Below, piece by piece: positions 34,207 through 42,916 of a stretch of DNA of 49,374 nt. Under the pieces are notes generated by a model. That model saw only the letters and a program-made list of their open reading frames with translations, did no database searches and was not told the DNA's origin. The translations under genes were made by a program, and so were the position numbers. Every line of letters begins with the position of its first letter. Position 1 is the stretch's first letter. This DNA is from Rhizobium sp. Q54. GTDB taxonomy: Bacteria; Pseudomonadota; Alphaproteobacteria; SMXS01. The stretch lies in assembly GCA_945907245.1 (NCBI GenBank), contig CAMDTB010000020.1:1-49374 (forward strand), written 5' to 3'.

Positions 34207-35403
34207 CTAAGCCGATATATGCGACATCGCCTGATCCAGATCTTCGATCAGGTCCAGAGGATCCTCCAGGCCGACCGACAACCGCAGCGTGCCCTCGACG
34301 ATGCCCAGCTCCAGCCGGGCCTCCTCGGCGAGCGACCGGTGCGTCGTGCTTGATGGATGGGTCATCAGGCTCTTGGCGTCGCCCAGATTGTTGGAGATGT
34401 CGATGATCCGCAGCGCGTTGAGCAGCCGGAACGCGGCGTCACGCCCGCCCGGCACGTCGACGGTGATGACGCTGCCGCCGGCTTTCATCTGGCGCATGGC
34501 GAGCGCATGCTGCGGATGGTCCTTTCGGCCCGGATAGAGCACCCGCGCCAGCCTGCCGCTGTCGGCGAGGAAATCGGCCACCTTCGCGGCGTTCTCGCAC
34601 ATCCGGGTCACGCGCAGGTCCAGCGTCTCGAGGCCCTTGAGCATGATCCAGGCGTTGAACGGGCTCATGGTCGGGCCGGTGTGGCGCAGATACTGGTTCA
34701 GGTGGTCCTCGAAGAACGTCTCGTCGCACAGGATCACCCCGCCCAGCGCCCGGCCCTGGCCGTCGATGTGCTTGGTGCCGGAATAGACCACGACATCGGC
34801 GCCGTAGTCGGTCGGCCGCTGCAGCAGCGGCGTGGCGAACACGTTGTCGACGATAACCGTGGCGCCGACCGCGTGCGCCGCCTTGCAGACATGCCCCAGG
34901 TCGACCACGTCGAGCGTGGGATTGGCCGGCGTTTCCACGAACACGGTCCTGGTGCCGGGCGTGATCGCGCGGCTCCAGGCGTCGTTGTCCGATCCCGTCA
35001 CCAGCTCGGTGGTGATGCCGAAGCGCGGCAGGATCTGGTCGAGGATGTAGCGACACGAGCCGAACAGCGCCTTGGCGCCCACCACCTTGTCGCCCGCCTT
35101 GAGCTGGCACATCAGCGCGGCATTGACCGCGGCCATGCCGGTCGCCGTCGCCTTGGCCACGGGCAGGCCCTCGAGCAGCGACATGCGTTCCTCGAACATG
35201 GCGATGGTCGGGTTGGACAACCGCGAATAGGTAAAGCCGTCGGCGGTGCCGGCGAAGCGGTCGGCGGCGATCTCGGCCGCGTCATAGCGGAAGCCGGAGG
35301 TCATGAAGATAGCTTCCGACGTCTCGCCGAAATTCGATCGCTTCGTGCCGCCGCGCACCAGCCGGGTCGCCAGCCGCCAGTCGGAGGGTTTCTTCTCGGT
35401 CAT
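34207..35403 (-). CDS. metZ: O-succinylhomoserine sulfhydrylase
   Basis: A 398-residue PLP enzyme of the Cys/Met metabolism family. Key segments are [22 protein letters not shown], the aspartate of [13 protein letters not shown] that binds the pyridine nitrogen, and the PLP lysine in [18 protein letters not shown]. The ending [19 protein letters not shown] is typical. It makes homocysteine from O-succinylhomoserine and sulfide in methionine synthesis. A cystathionine gamma-synthase role is possible within the family, but the [15 protein letters not shown] start and SAM-II control match MetZ. The start at 35403 follows the SAM-II/terminator leader. Confidence 0.93.
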   Translation of the reverse strand: MTEKKPSDWRLATRLVRGGTKRSNFGETSEAIFMTSGFRYDAAEIAADRFAGTADGFTYSRLSNPTIAMFEERMSLLEGLPVAKATATGMAAVNAALMCQLKAGDKVVGAKALFGSCRYILDQILPRFGITTELVTGSDNDAWSRAITPGTRTVFVETPANPTLDVVDLGHVCKAAHAVGATVIVDNVFATPLLQRPTDYGADVVVYSGTKHIDGQGRALGGVILCDETFFEDHLNQYLRHTGPTMSPFNAWIMLKGLETLDLRVTRMCENAAKVADFLADSGRLARVLYPGRKDHPQHALAMRQMKAGGSVITVDVPGGRDAAFRLLNALRIIDISNNLGDAKSLMTHPSSTTHRSLAEEARLELGIVEGTLRLSVGLEDPLDLIEDLDQAMSHISA

Positions 35404-35481
35404 GACCTTGCGTCCTTCTCGCTTCTCTCCATCGCGTCGGCGAGGAAATGGTACGGCGCGTACATCGCATCCGCCCAAAAC

Positions 35482-35511
35482 AAAAAACCCCGACCAAAAC
35501 GGGTCAGGGTT
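35482..35511 (-). terminator. Intrinsic terminator downstream of the SAM-II aptamer
   Basis: On the minus strand, AACCCTGACC and GGTCGGGGTT form a 10-bp stem (one G-U pair) with a short loop, and the stem runs into TTTTTT. It follows the aptamer by nine bases and precedes metZ by about 80, the layout of a transcription-attenuation switch. It also ends any transcript from the kinase gene. Confidence 0.85.
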
Positions 35512-35520
35512 CGCGCCCGA

Positions 35521-35572
35521 CCGTTTAGCTGTTTGTTTAACGTGGCCGCAAGCTGGTCGCCAAATCACCACG
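35521..35572 (-). promoter_or_regulatory. SAM-II riboswitch (metA-type) before metZ
   Basis: On the minus strand the conserved SAM-II elements occur in order: CGTGGTGATTTG, then GCTTGCGGCCACG, then TTAAACAAA and GCTAAA. CGTGG pairs with CCACG to form the P1 stem, and the GCTAAA segment is the pseudoknot partner. SAM-II RNAs occur mainly in alphaproteobacteria upstream of metA, metZ and metX genes and lower their expression when S-adenosylmethionine is abundant (family knowledge). The aptamer begins only ten bases beyond the upstream kinase gene's stop codon. Confidence 0.92.
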
Positions 35573-35581
35573 GGCCGAGTG

Positions 35582-38005
35582 TTAGGCGTTTTCCTCCGCC
35601 GGGTCAAGCAGCCGGCGAAGCTGGACGGCCAGCTCCTGGTTGCGGAACGGCTTGCGCAGCACCGGCGCATCGACGCCCAGCTGGCCCAGATGGTCCATGG
35701 CGTTCTTGGGGTAGCCCGACATGAACAGCACCTTCAGGCCGGGCCGCAATTCACGGGCCTGGACCGCCAGCTTGTCGCCGTAGATGCCACCCGGCAGCAC
35801 CACGTCGGTCAGCAGCAGGTCCACGTCGTGCTCGGGCAGGACCTTCAGCGCCTTCACCGCGTCGTCGACCGGCACCACCTCATAGCCCATGCTCCGCAGC
35901 CGGCGCACCAGCAGGTCGCGCACCGCGGCGTCGTCCTCGACCAGCATGATGCGCTCGCCCTTGCCGCTGTGCTGGGCGTCCGGTTTCCTCGCGTTGCTCG
36001 CGGTCCCGGTCGTGTCGCGGTAGCTCGGCAGGTAGAAGATGATTCGCGAGCCCTTGCCGGCCTCGCTCTCGGCCTTGATGGCGCCGCCGGACTGGCGCAC
36101 GAAGCCGTAGGCCATGCTGAGGCCCAGGCCGCTGCCGCGGCCGGTGTCCTTGGTGGTGAAGAACGGCTCGAAGATGCGGTCCAGCACCTCGGGCGACATG
36201 CCCGAGCCGGTGTCGCACACCTCGATCGTCACGTAATCGCCGGCGGACAGCGGATCCTTGCCGGCCACGGTCTCGGCGGCGAAGCGGTCGTTGCGCGTGC
36301 GGATGGTCAGCAGGCCGCCCGACGGCATGGCGTCGCGCGCGTTCAGCGCCAGGTTGAGCATGACGGATTCGAGCTGGGACGGATCGACCCGCACCAGCCA
36401 GGGATCGTCCTCCAGCTCGCGCCTGACCTCGATGCCGTCGCCCAGCGAATGCTCGAGGATCTCGCTCAGCCCGGCGATCAGGATGTTGACGTCGACGATC
36501 TTGGGCGACAGCGCCTGGCGCCGCGAGAATGCCAGCAGCCGCTGGATCAGCAGCGCGCCGCGCTCGGCGGCGTTGAGCGCCTTGCGCAGCAGGTCGCGGC
36601 TGTTCCGCGGGTTTTCGATGATCGTCTCGTCGGCCAGTTCCATGTTGCCGATCATCACCGCCAGAAGGTTGTTGAAATCGTGCGCCAGGCCGCCGGTGAG
36701 CTGGCCGACGCTTTCCATCTTCTGCGCCTGGAACAACGCGTCGGCGGCGTCGATCTGCTCGGTGATGTCGGTGCACGCGCCGCGGTAGCCCAGGAACTCG
36801 CCGCGGTCGCCGAAGATCGGCTTGCCGCTGGCCATCAGCACCTTGCGCTCGCCCGACATGGTGGTCACCGGCACGCGGACGTTGCGGTATGGCTCGCGCC
36901 GCGCGATATGCTCGAGCAGTTGCGGCCAATCGGCCTCGGTGGCGTCGCTCACCTCGTCCCTGAACGCGACGCGGCCCAGCAGCAGCTCGGTCTGGCTGCC
37001 GACGAAGTCGGCGAAGCGCTCGGACACGTATCGCAGGCGTCCGCGCGCGTCGGTCTCGAAAAAGAAGTCGCTGGCGCTGTCGGCGATATCGCGCAGCCGC
37101 CGCTCGCTGTCGATGACCTCGCGCTGCATGCGGCGCATGGCGTCCATGGCGGCATGGAGCAGCAGGGCCGTCAGCGTCGACAGGATGCAGAACGACGTCA
37201 GCGTCGTCCATTGGCCGCCTGCCGAAAAGGCATGCAGCGGACCGGCGCCCTGCGCGGTGCCGAACTGCGCGAACACCAGCGAGAACGCGATCAGGATGCC
37301 GACGCCCAGCAGGTTGAACCGCACCGCCATCCACGCCAGCAGCGGGAACTGGCTGACCACTATGGCGAGCTGCACCGAATTGGGCAGGGTTGGCATGTTG
37401 ACCGCCAGCGCCGACAGGGCCTTGATACCCATGATCGCGCTGAACTCCAGCCAGCGGAGCGGCCGCAGGGCGATCGGCCGGCGCAGCGCGATGCCCATGA
37501 CCAGCGGCACCAAGGCGAAACTGCTGAACAGGCAGCCCAACCCGCGCCCCAGGACGATCGCGCCGGGCCCGACGTCCGGGCGGTCGACGACCGGCGACAT
37601 GAACAGCAGCCCGTCGCCCAGTGCCGCCATCAGGCACGCGCCGGGCACGATGAGGCCCATCAGCAGCCCGACGTCGCGGAACCGGTCCAGCCCCGCGCCC
37701 AGCCCCACCCGGCCTGCCACCCAGGCGCCCGCCAGGGCGGCACCGGTGCCGGTGGCGCCGGTGGCGACAGCGGCCGCGGGGCCCAGGCCGGCAAGCATGG
37801 CGCCGGCCACCCAGCCGATCAGGACGCCCGGCCAGACCACGCGGCCATAGGCGATGACACCGCCGAGGGCGATGCCCATGGGCCACCAGGTGGCCGGCGC
37901 CACGGTGCTGGAAATCGAATAGAGATGGCTGGTGGCGGCGATCGCCGCGCAGACCAGCGCGATGATCGCGGCCCTGGCCGCCTCAGCCGAAGTTCTTGGA
38001 AACAT
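35582..38005 (-). CDS. MASE1-like hybrid histidine kinase with receiver domain
   Basis: An 807-residue membrane sensor from ATG 38005; TTG 38056 or GTG in between would add up to 17 residues. Residues 1-300 contain about eight hydrophobic helices in MASE1 style (ATWWPMGIALG, CLFSSFALVPLVMG). A PAS domain follows at 305-430, then HisKA with the phospho-acceptor His442 in GLAHDFNNLL. The HATPase has NARDAMPSGG, GSGMSPEVLDRIFEPFFTTK and GSGLGLSM. A REC domain carries the phosphorylation Asp734 in LLLTDVVLPGG. It senses an unknown signal at the inner membrane. No separate regulator gene adjoins it. It lies just upstream of the SAM-II-controlled metZ gene. Confidence 0.9.
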   Translation of the reverse strand: MFPRTSAEAARAAIIALVCAAIAATSHLYSISSTVAPATWWPMGIALGGVIAYGRVVWPGVLIGWVAGAMLAGLGPAAAVATGATGTGAALAGAWVAGRVGLGAGLDRFRDVGLLMGLIVPGACLMAALGDGLLFMSPVVDRPDVGPGAIVLGRGLGCLFSSFALVPLVMGIALRRPIALRPLRWLEFSAIMGIKALSALAVNMPTLPNSVQLAIVVSQFPLLAWMAVRFNLLGVGILIAFSLVFAQFGTAQGAGPLHAFSAGGQWTTLTSFCILSTLTALLLHAAMDAMRRMQREVIDSERRLRDIADSASDFFFETDARGRLRYVSERFADFVGSQTELLLGRVAFRDEVSDATEADWPQLLEHIARREPYRNVRVPVTTMSGERKVLMASGKPIFGDRGEFLGYRGACTDITEQIDAADALFQAQKMESVGQLTGGLAHDFNNLLAVMIGNMELADETIIENPRNSRDLLRKALNAAERGALLIQRLLAFSRRQALSPKIVDVNILIAGLSEILEHSLGDGIEVRRELEDDPWLVRVDPSQLESVMLNLALNARDAMPSGGLLTIRTRNDRFAAETVAGKDPLSAGDYVTIEVCDTGSGMSPEVLDRIFEPFFTTKDTGRGSGLGLSMAYGFVRQSGGAIKAESEAGKGSRIIFYLPSYRDTTGTASNARKPDAQHSGKGERIMLVEDDAAVRDLLVRRLRSMGYEVVPVDDAVKALKVLPEHDVDLLLTDVVLPGGIYGDKLAVQARELRPGLKVLFMSGYPKNAMDHLGQLGVDAPVLRKPFRNQELAVQLRRLLDPAEENA

Positions 38006-38112
38006 CGCGCAAACCGCTACCCGGCGCCCATTCACGGTGCTGTTGGCAACCCGCAACCCTCACCCATCATAAGGAAAATCCGCCCGGGTTGGGGAATAAA
38101 TCGCGCACCGGC

Positions 38113-38946
38113 TCAGGGTGGCGGCGGACGCGCCGGCGGCGGATTGTGCAGCGTGTGTTCGGTCAGCGCCAGCTGGACGCCCTCGTCGTCGAACCGCTGC
38201 TTCAGCCGGGCGACCAGATCGTAGCGGAAGCCCAGATAGTCCAGGCTGTTCACCCAGACGCGGATGATCACCTGCACCGCCAGGTCGCCCAGCGCGCCGG
38301 CCACCACCTGCGGTTCGGGCTTCGCCAGCGGGCGCGGGTCGGCGGCGATGGTGTCGCGGATCATCGCCAGCACCGCGTCCAGCCGGTTGCCGTAGCCGAT
38401 GTTGACGATCACTTCGACCCGCCGCGTCCTGTGGGCGCTGAAGTTCTTGATCGCCGCGCCCCAGACCATGCCGTTGGGCAGGAACAGCTGCACGTTGTCG
38501 GCCATCGCCAGCTCGGTGGCGAACAGGGTGATCGCCCGCACCGTGCCGGCATGGGCGCCGACCTCGATGTCGTCGCCCACCCGGAACGGCCGGAACATCA
38601 GCAGCATGACGCCCGAGGCGAAATGGCTCAGCGTTCCCTGCAGCGCCAGGCCGATGGCGATGGACGCGGCGCCCAGGACGGCGATCAGGCTGGTGGTCTC
38701 GACCCCGAACTGGGAGAGCACCGCGATGATGGTGAAGGCCAGGATCGCCCAGCGCACGAAGCTGGCGAGGAAGGTGGTCAGCGTCGGGTCGAGCTTGCTG
38801 GCCCGGCGCGACAGCCGCATCATCGCCCGCCCGGCCCAGGACGACGCTAGCCAGCCGACGATCAGGATCACCACCGCGCCGATCAGCTTCAGGCCGTAGA
38901 CCGTCAGCAGCGTCGTCGTCGATCGGATGATCTCGTGCATGTCCAT
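38113..38946 (-). CDS. mscS: Small-conductance mechanosensitive channel (MscS)
   Basis: A 277-residue channel with three N-terminal transmembrane helices. The pore-lining helix is AVLGAASIAIGLALQGTLSH, with the Gly/Ala packing pattern and the QG kink of MscS. The cytoplasmic domain begins FRPFRVGDDIEVG, then NVQLFLPNGMVW and the lower beta/alpha portion. It opens on membrane tension and protects cells in osmotic downshock. The length is close to Escherichia coli MscS (286). The C-terminus is Pro-rich. It follows no clear operon partner; the kinase gene starts 107 bases downstream on the same strand. Confidence 0.94.
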   Translation of the reverse strand: MDMHEIIRSTTTLLTVYGLKLIGAVVILIVGWLASSWAGRAMMRLSRRASKLDPTLTTFLASFVRWAILAFTIIAVLSQFGVETTSLIAVLGAASIAIGLALQGTLSHFASGVMLLMFRPFRVGDDIEVGAHAGTVRAITLFATELAMADNVQLFLPNGMVWGAAIKNFSAHRTRRVEVIVNIGYGNRLDAVLAMIRDTIAADPRPLAKPEPQVVAGALGDLAVQVIIRVWVNSLDYLGFRYDLVARLKQRFDDEGVQLALTEHTLHNPPPARPPPP

Positions 38947-39027
38947 GGGGCGCTCCGGAAGGCAGGCCTCTTCAATACGGGAAATCCGCCCGGCGCGGGA
39001 GATGTGAAAACAATGGACTGCCCTAAT

Positions 39028-39159
39028 CCAGCCGTCATACCGGCGAAGGCCGGTATCCAGACTGGGCAGTTACTGCGGCACGCAGGGGTTCTTCGTAAGA
39101 GGCAGGGGTTCTTCGTAAGAGAAGGTCTGGATCCCGCTCTTCAGCGGGATGACGGCTGA
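39028..39159. repeat. Compound REP-like element with two hairpin units
   Basis: The outer arms at 39028-39063 and 39124-39159 are imperfect reverse complements (shared ends AGCCGTCAT and ATCCAGAC). Each contains its own hairpin: ACCGGCGAAGGCCGGT and ATCCCGCTCTTCAGCGGGAT. The left unit matches the arm of the repeat at 352-435 at most positions (GTCATxCCGGCGAAxGCCGG). It lies between mscS and the tRNA gene. Confidence 0.75.
39081..39120. repeat. Tandem 20-bp repeat, two copies
   Basis: CGCAGGGGTTCTTCGTAAGA is followed directly by GGCAGGGGTTCTTCGTAAGA (19 of 20 identical), within the loop of the REP-like element. Probably a replication-slippage product. Confidence 0.8.
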
Positions 39160-39226
39160 GGAATGGCGCAGCCGGGATTGAGCTTGCGCGTCTCGGCCCA
39201 TATGCTATCTCAGATCGTCTGGATGC

Positions 39227-39300
39227 GCGGGTGTAGCTCAATGGTAGAGCAGAAGCTTCCCAAGCTTACGACGAGGGTTCGATTCCCTTCACCCGCTCCA
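39227..39300 (+). tRNA. tRNA-Gly (anticodon CCC)
   Basis: A 74-base tRNA with a seven-pair acceptor stem (GCGGGTG with CACCCGC), a D arm GCTC-AATGGTA-GAGC, the anticodon loop TTCCCAA with CCC at 39259-39261, and a T arm GAGGG-TTCGATT-CCCTT. The discriminator is T and CCA is encoded. The bottom pair of the anticodon stem (27-43) is a G-A mismatch. It reads GGG codons. Confidence 0.95.
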
Positions 39301-39305
39301 GTTTC

Positions 39306-39626
39306 CTATTTGATCTCCACCATGATTTCCCGGTAACGGCCGGCGCCGACGTTCTTCGCGTCGTGGGTCGTCGGCGTGCTCAGGCCGCCGGAGGTGGCGA
39401 TGCCGTCCCGGATCTCGAAGAAGAAGGTGTCGTCCGGCTGCAAGGTGATCTCGGCGGCGTTCTCGCCGTTGCCGTCGGTGGCGCGCAGGGTCGAGCCTTC
39501 GATCACATGCACGATGTAGCTGAGCTCGTGGCGGTGCACGCCGGTGCTCTCGCCGGGCTCGAGCAGCAGCTCCCAGACGATGACCTTGTCGTTCTCCAGC
39601 AGCTTCTTGGTCGCGACCTCGGCCAT
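39306..39626 (-). CDS. Cupin domain protein
   Basis: A 106-residue single-domain cupin. The first cupin motif is GESTGVHRHELSYIVHVIEGS, with His-x-His-Glu as probable metal ligands; the second motif is LQPDDTFFFEIRDG. Small cupins bind a metal ion and range from isomerases to signal-binding domains (family knowledge). The reaction cannot be assigned. A GGGAGG site lies upstream of the ATG. It ends six bases from the tRNA-Gly gene, which reads on the other strand. Confidence 0.85.
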   Translation of the reverse strand: MAEVATKKLLENDKVIVWELLLEPGESTGVHRHELSYIVHVIEGSTLRATDGNGENAAEITLQPDDTFFFEIRDGIATSGGLSTPTTHDAKNVGAGRYREIMVEIK

Positions 39627-39816
39627 GAATGCCTCCCTGCCATTGGAAATCCGGCGATCCTCACGACGTCACCGCCCGGCTGCGCCGCTGGGACGGCTGT
39701 CCATCATACCAGCTCCATGCGTGCCCGTCCGCCGTCCTGATATGGGGGATGTGGTAAATTGACACCATCATGCGCCGATCCTAGCCTTGCCCCAGGGCAG
39801 AGCGAGAGTGGGCGAC

Positions 39817-41934
39817 ATGCTTAAAATTGCTGGTAAATTTCCAGGTTCAGTCGTGTCGGGCCTGCGGATGGCCGGTATCGCGGCGGCCGCTCTTGCCGCC
39901 GCGTCCATGGCCTGGGCAGCGTCGGATGACACCGGTGCGGCGGACGGCGTCGGGCCGGATCAGATGGCGTTCAGCACCGCGAACATGGATACATCGGTCT
40001 CCCCGGCCAAGGACTTCTACAGCTATGCCGCAGGCGGGTGGCTGAAGCGGGTCGAGCGGCCGGAGCGCCATGGCGGCTATGGCTTCTTCGAAGTCGTCGC
40101 CGACCGTGTGGAGGACCAGATGCGACAGGTTCTCCAGAAGGCGGGCCGCGATGCCGCGACGGCGCCGAAGGGCAGCCCGGCACAGCAAGTGGGAACCCTC
40201 TACAACGCCTACCTGGACCTGGATGCCCGCAAGGCGGCGGGCATGGCGCCGATCAAGCCGTTCCTCGACCGGGCCGACGCGATCCGCGACATGAACGGGC
40301 TCGCGCGGTTCATGGCGCAGTCGACTCGCGACGGCGGACCGTCGCTGTTCCTCCAGATCGGTCCCGAAGTCGATCTGGCCAACAGCAAGGTCGTCGCCAT
40401 GTATGTGTTGGCCGGCGCACTGGGCCTGCCCGACGACTTCGAGGACGTGTTCGAGGAAGCCGATGGCGATGCCCGCATCACCGGCTATCGCACCTACCTG
40501 ATCGAGACGCTGAAACTGGCCGGAACCTCGCCCGCCGAAGCGGCGCGCATGGCGGATCTCTCGATCCGGATCGACCGGACGCTGCACGCGGCCAAGCTGC
40601 CGCCTGCCGAGTCGAACGATCCCAGCAAGATGTACAACCTGACGACGCTGGCCGAGCTGCAAAGGCAAATTCCCCGGCTCGATCTCGGCCTGCTGCTGCA
40701 GTCGCTGCAGTTCGGATCGCCGGACCGGCTGATCCTGACCGAACCGCGCTACCTGCCGGCGCTGGACTCGCTGCTTGCCGGGCTGTCGCTGCAGGACATC
40801 CGCGATTATGCGCGGACCCGAACGATCCTGGCCTACACGCCCTATCTGAGCCCGGATTTCGACGCGCCGCTGCTGGGGCTGAACCAGGCGCTGCTCGGCG
40901 TCGGGGTCCTGCCGTCGCTGGAGGACCGCGCGTTCGAGACGATCAAGGCGCAGCTGGGCCAGCCGGTCAGCAAGATCTACACCGACAATTTCTTCCCGGA
41001 GGCCACCCGCCAGCAGGCCGCCGAGATGGTCGGGCTGATCAAGGCCGCCTTTGTCGAGCGGATGCCGGGACGCACCTGGCTGTCGGACGCAACCCGCGCC
41101 GCCGCCATCGCCAAGCTGGACGCGCTGACGTTCAAGATCGGCTATCCGGACACCTGGATCGACTATTCCGGGGTTGACGTGACCAGCGATCTCGTCGGCT
41201 CGGTCACCGCGATCGCGCGCTTCAATTACGAGCGGGCGCGCGAGAAGATCGGCAAACCGGTGGTGCATGACTATTTCGAGGATCCGAAGACCCTGCCGAT
41301 GGTGGTCAATGCCGGCTACAACCCGACCGTGAACGGCTTCGAAGTACCGGCCGCGATCATCCAGGCGCCGATGTTCGACGCCGGCATGGACCCGGCGGTG
41401 AACTTCTGCCGCATGGGCGCGGTGCTCGGCCACGAGATGACCCACGGCTTCGACTGGACCGGTAAGCAGTACGACAAGGACGGAAGCCTGGGGAACTGGT
41501 GGACGCCAGCGGATGGCGCGGCTTTCGACGCACTCGCGGGAAGCCTGATCGCGCAGGCCAACAGCTATGAATATCTGCCCGGCCAGATCAATGGCAGCGG
41601 CGCGCAGCAGGTGGGCGAGAACATGGCCGACCTGGGCGGCATCACGCTGGCTCATGTCGCCCTGCGCACCTATCTGGCGCGCCACCCCGAAAAGGATGTG
41701 CCGATCGACGGCCTGACCCAGGACCAGCGCTGCTTCCTCGCCTGGGCGCAGTTGTGGGCGTGGAAAGGCAAGGACGAGGTCCTGCGCTCGCAGGTCGCCC
41801 GCGACGCCCATCCGCCGAACGGCTACCGAGCGGTGGCGCCGCTGCGGCATCTCGACGCCTTCTACGCCGCGTTCGGCATCAAGGAAGGCGACCCGATGTG
41901 GCTTGCCCCCGAAAAGCGCGTACAGGCCTGGTAG
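39817..41934 (+). CDS. M13 family metallopeptidase (neprilysin-like)
   Basis: A 705-residue exported zinc endopeptidase. ATG 39817 gives a signal peptide with a hydrophobic core at residues 18-34 (AGIAAAALAAASMAWA). GTG 39808 is an alternative. The mature start has MDTSVSPAKDFYSYAAGGWL, typical of M13. The zinc site is HEMTH at residues 539-543 with Glu601 in ENMADLGG as third ligand, and the family NAGYNPTVNGFEVPAAIIQ substrate segment. It should cleave peptides in the periplasm. Some bacterial members (PepO-like) act on host or signalling peptides. It is a stand-alone gene. Confidence 0.93.
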   Translation: MLKIAGKFPGSVVSGLRMAGIAAAALAAASMAWAASDDTGAADGVGPDQMAFSTANMDTSVSPAKDFYSYAAGGWLKRVERPERHGGYGFFEVVADRVEDQMRQVLQKAGRDAATAPKGSPAQQVGTLYNAYLDLDARKAAGMAPIKPFLDRADAIRDMNGLARFMAQSTRDGGPSLFLQIGPEVDLANSKVVAMYVLAGALGLPDDFEDVFEEADGDARITGYRTYLIETLKLAGTSPAEAARMADLSIRIDRTLHAAKLPPAESNDPSKMYNLTTLAELQRQIPRLDLGLLLQSLQFGSPDRLILTEPRYLPALDSLLAGLSLQDIRDYARTRTILAYTPYLSPDFDAPLLGLNQALLGVGVLPSLEDRAFETIKAQLGQPVSKIYTDNFFPEATRQQAAEMVGLIKAAFVERMPGRTWLSDATRAAAIAKLDALTFKIGYPDTWIDYSGVDVTSDLVGSVTAIARFNYERAREKIGKPVVHDYFEDPKTLPMVVNAGYNPTVNGFEVPAAIIQAPMFDAGMDPAVNFCRMGAVLGHEMTHGFDWTGKQYDKDGSLGNWWTPADGAAFDALAGSLIAQANSYEYLPGQINGSGAQQVGENMADLGGITLAHVALRTYLARHPEKDVPIDGLTQDQRCFLAWAQLWAWKGKDEVLRSQVARDAHPPNGYRAVAPLRHLDAFYAAFGIKEGDPMWLAPEKRVQAW

Positions 41935-42083
41935 GAGGACGCCACCCGGTTCGCGGCGACGTCAGCGTCGATGGTCAGCCGCCGCCCACGGTTCGTGACT
42001 CGGTGACGGTGTATTCGACCATGCGCGCGATGACCTGACACTGAAGTCGACCGCGCCGTCCCCTCAATGCGCGGCCGTCACTG

Positions 42084-42782
42084 TCACCTGCGGTAGATGG
42101 TCATCCACGAGATCACCGCTCCCTGCAGTTTGCCGTCCACGAGGTATAGCGCCATGGCGTCCGCCAGTTCCTTCTTGAAGCGCGGCAGGTTGCGATGGAT
42201 CAGTTCCGCGGAACGGCCGTAGGACATCGCGTGCTTGGCAAGGCCATCCAGTGACAGCCTGGTCTTGTTTTCGCTGTACATTTCCTTTTGGAACTGGAAG
42301 CCAATTCGCCCGAGTTTGCGATTTCCCTTGTGGTCCTTTTCGCCTTCATCGTGCGAATAGGCTTCTTTCAGGTTTCGAAAGGCCGCAATCCATTTTGTTT
42401 TGTCGCTGAAACCAGACCCACAGATCAGAATGCAGCCCTCGCGCTTGAGATTCTGCTCGGTCACCTGCGCGAGCGCGCCTTCGTCGATCCAGTGTATCGC
42501 CCGGCCTATGGCGAAGCAGTCGAACCGCACTTGTTGCAAAATCTCCGGAACGGGCAGGGTGTTGATGTCGTGCCTGATATAGTCGACCCGTTCGTGCCGC
42601 GGCGCGAGCGCGAGCATCCGCTCCGAGAAGTCCAGGCCAGCGACTCGCCCGACGTGATTGGCGAATCCCACGGCAAGATCACCGGAACCGCAGCAGACGT
42701 CGAGGACCGCGGAGTCACGGTCCAGCTTCAGAAGCCGGCAAGCGCTCTCGAACAGGTTGGCTGGATAGGGGACGCGCCATTT
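42084..42782 (-). pseudogene. Class I SAM-dependent methyltransferase gene with damaged 5' end
   Basis: The frame codes for a methyltransferase from WRVPYPANLFESA through motif I (LDVCCGSGDLAVGF), the acidic loop VAGLDFSERM and the C-terminal domain ending SWMTIYRR. A TAA stop (42785-42783) sits two codons before the Trp, and no ATG, GTG or TTG occurs in frame between it and motif I. The first usable start, GTG 42671, is beyond the SAM-binding glycine loop and would give a 195-residue protein without it. I therefore treat it as a pseudogene or a gene with a non-standard start. Close homologues would have about ten extra N-terminal residues. Confidence 0.6.
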
Positions 42783-42916
42783 TTAGAAGCGGGATGCAAT
42801 GGCGAACGACGTCCTCACATCCCGCCCGGAGACGGGCTCACTCGTGCTTCGGGCTATTGGCTGAGATTCTGGTTCCATAGACTCATCCGGCGGCCGGCGC
42901 CCACCTCGGGAAAGCG

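Noticed and set aside
35303-38224. Plus-strand frame of nearly 1000 codons opposite the kinase and metZ leader
   Set aside because: It crosses the SAM-II riboswitch and terminator and runs antisense to a full histidine kinase; composition is typical of a shadow.
39028-39159. CRISPR array
   Set aside because: Only two 20-base units in direct tandem without spacers, inside a REP-like palindrome; no cas genes.
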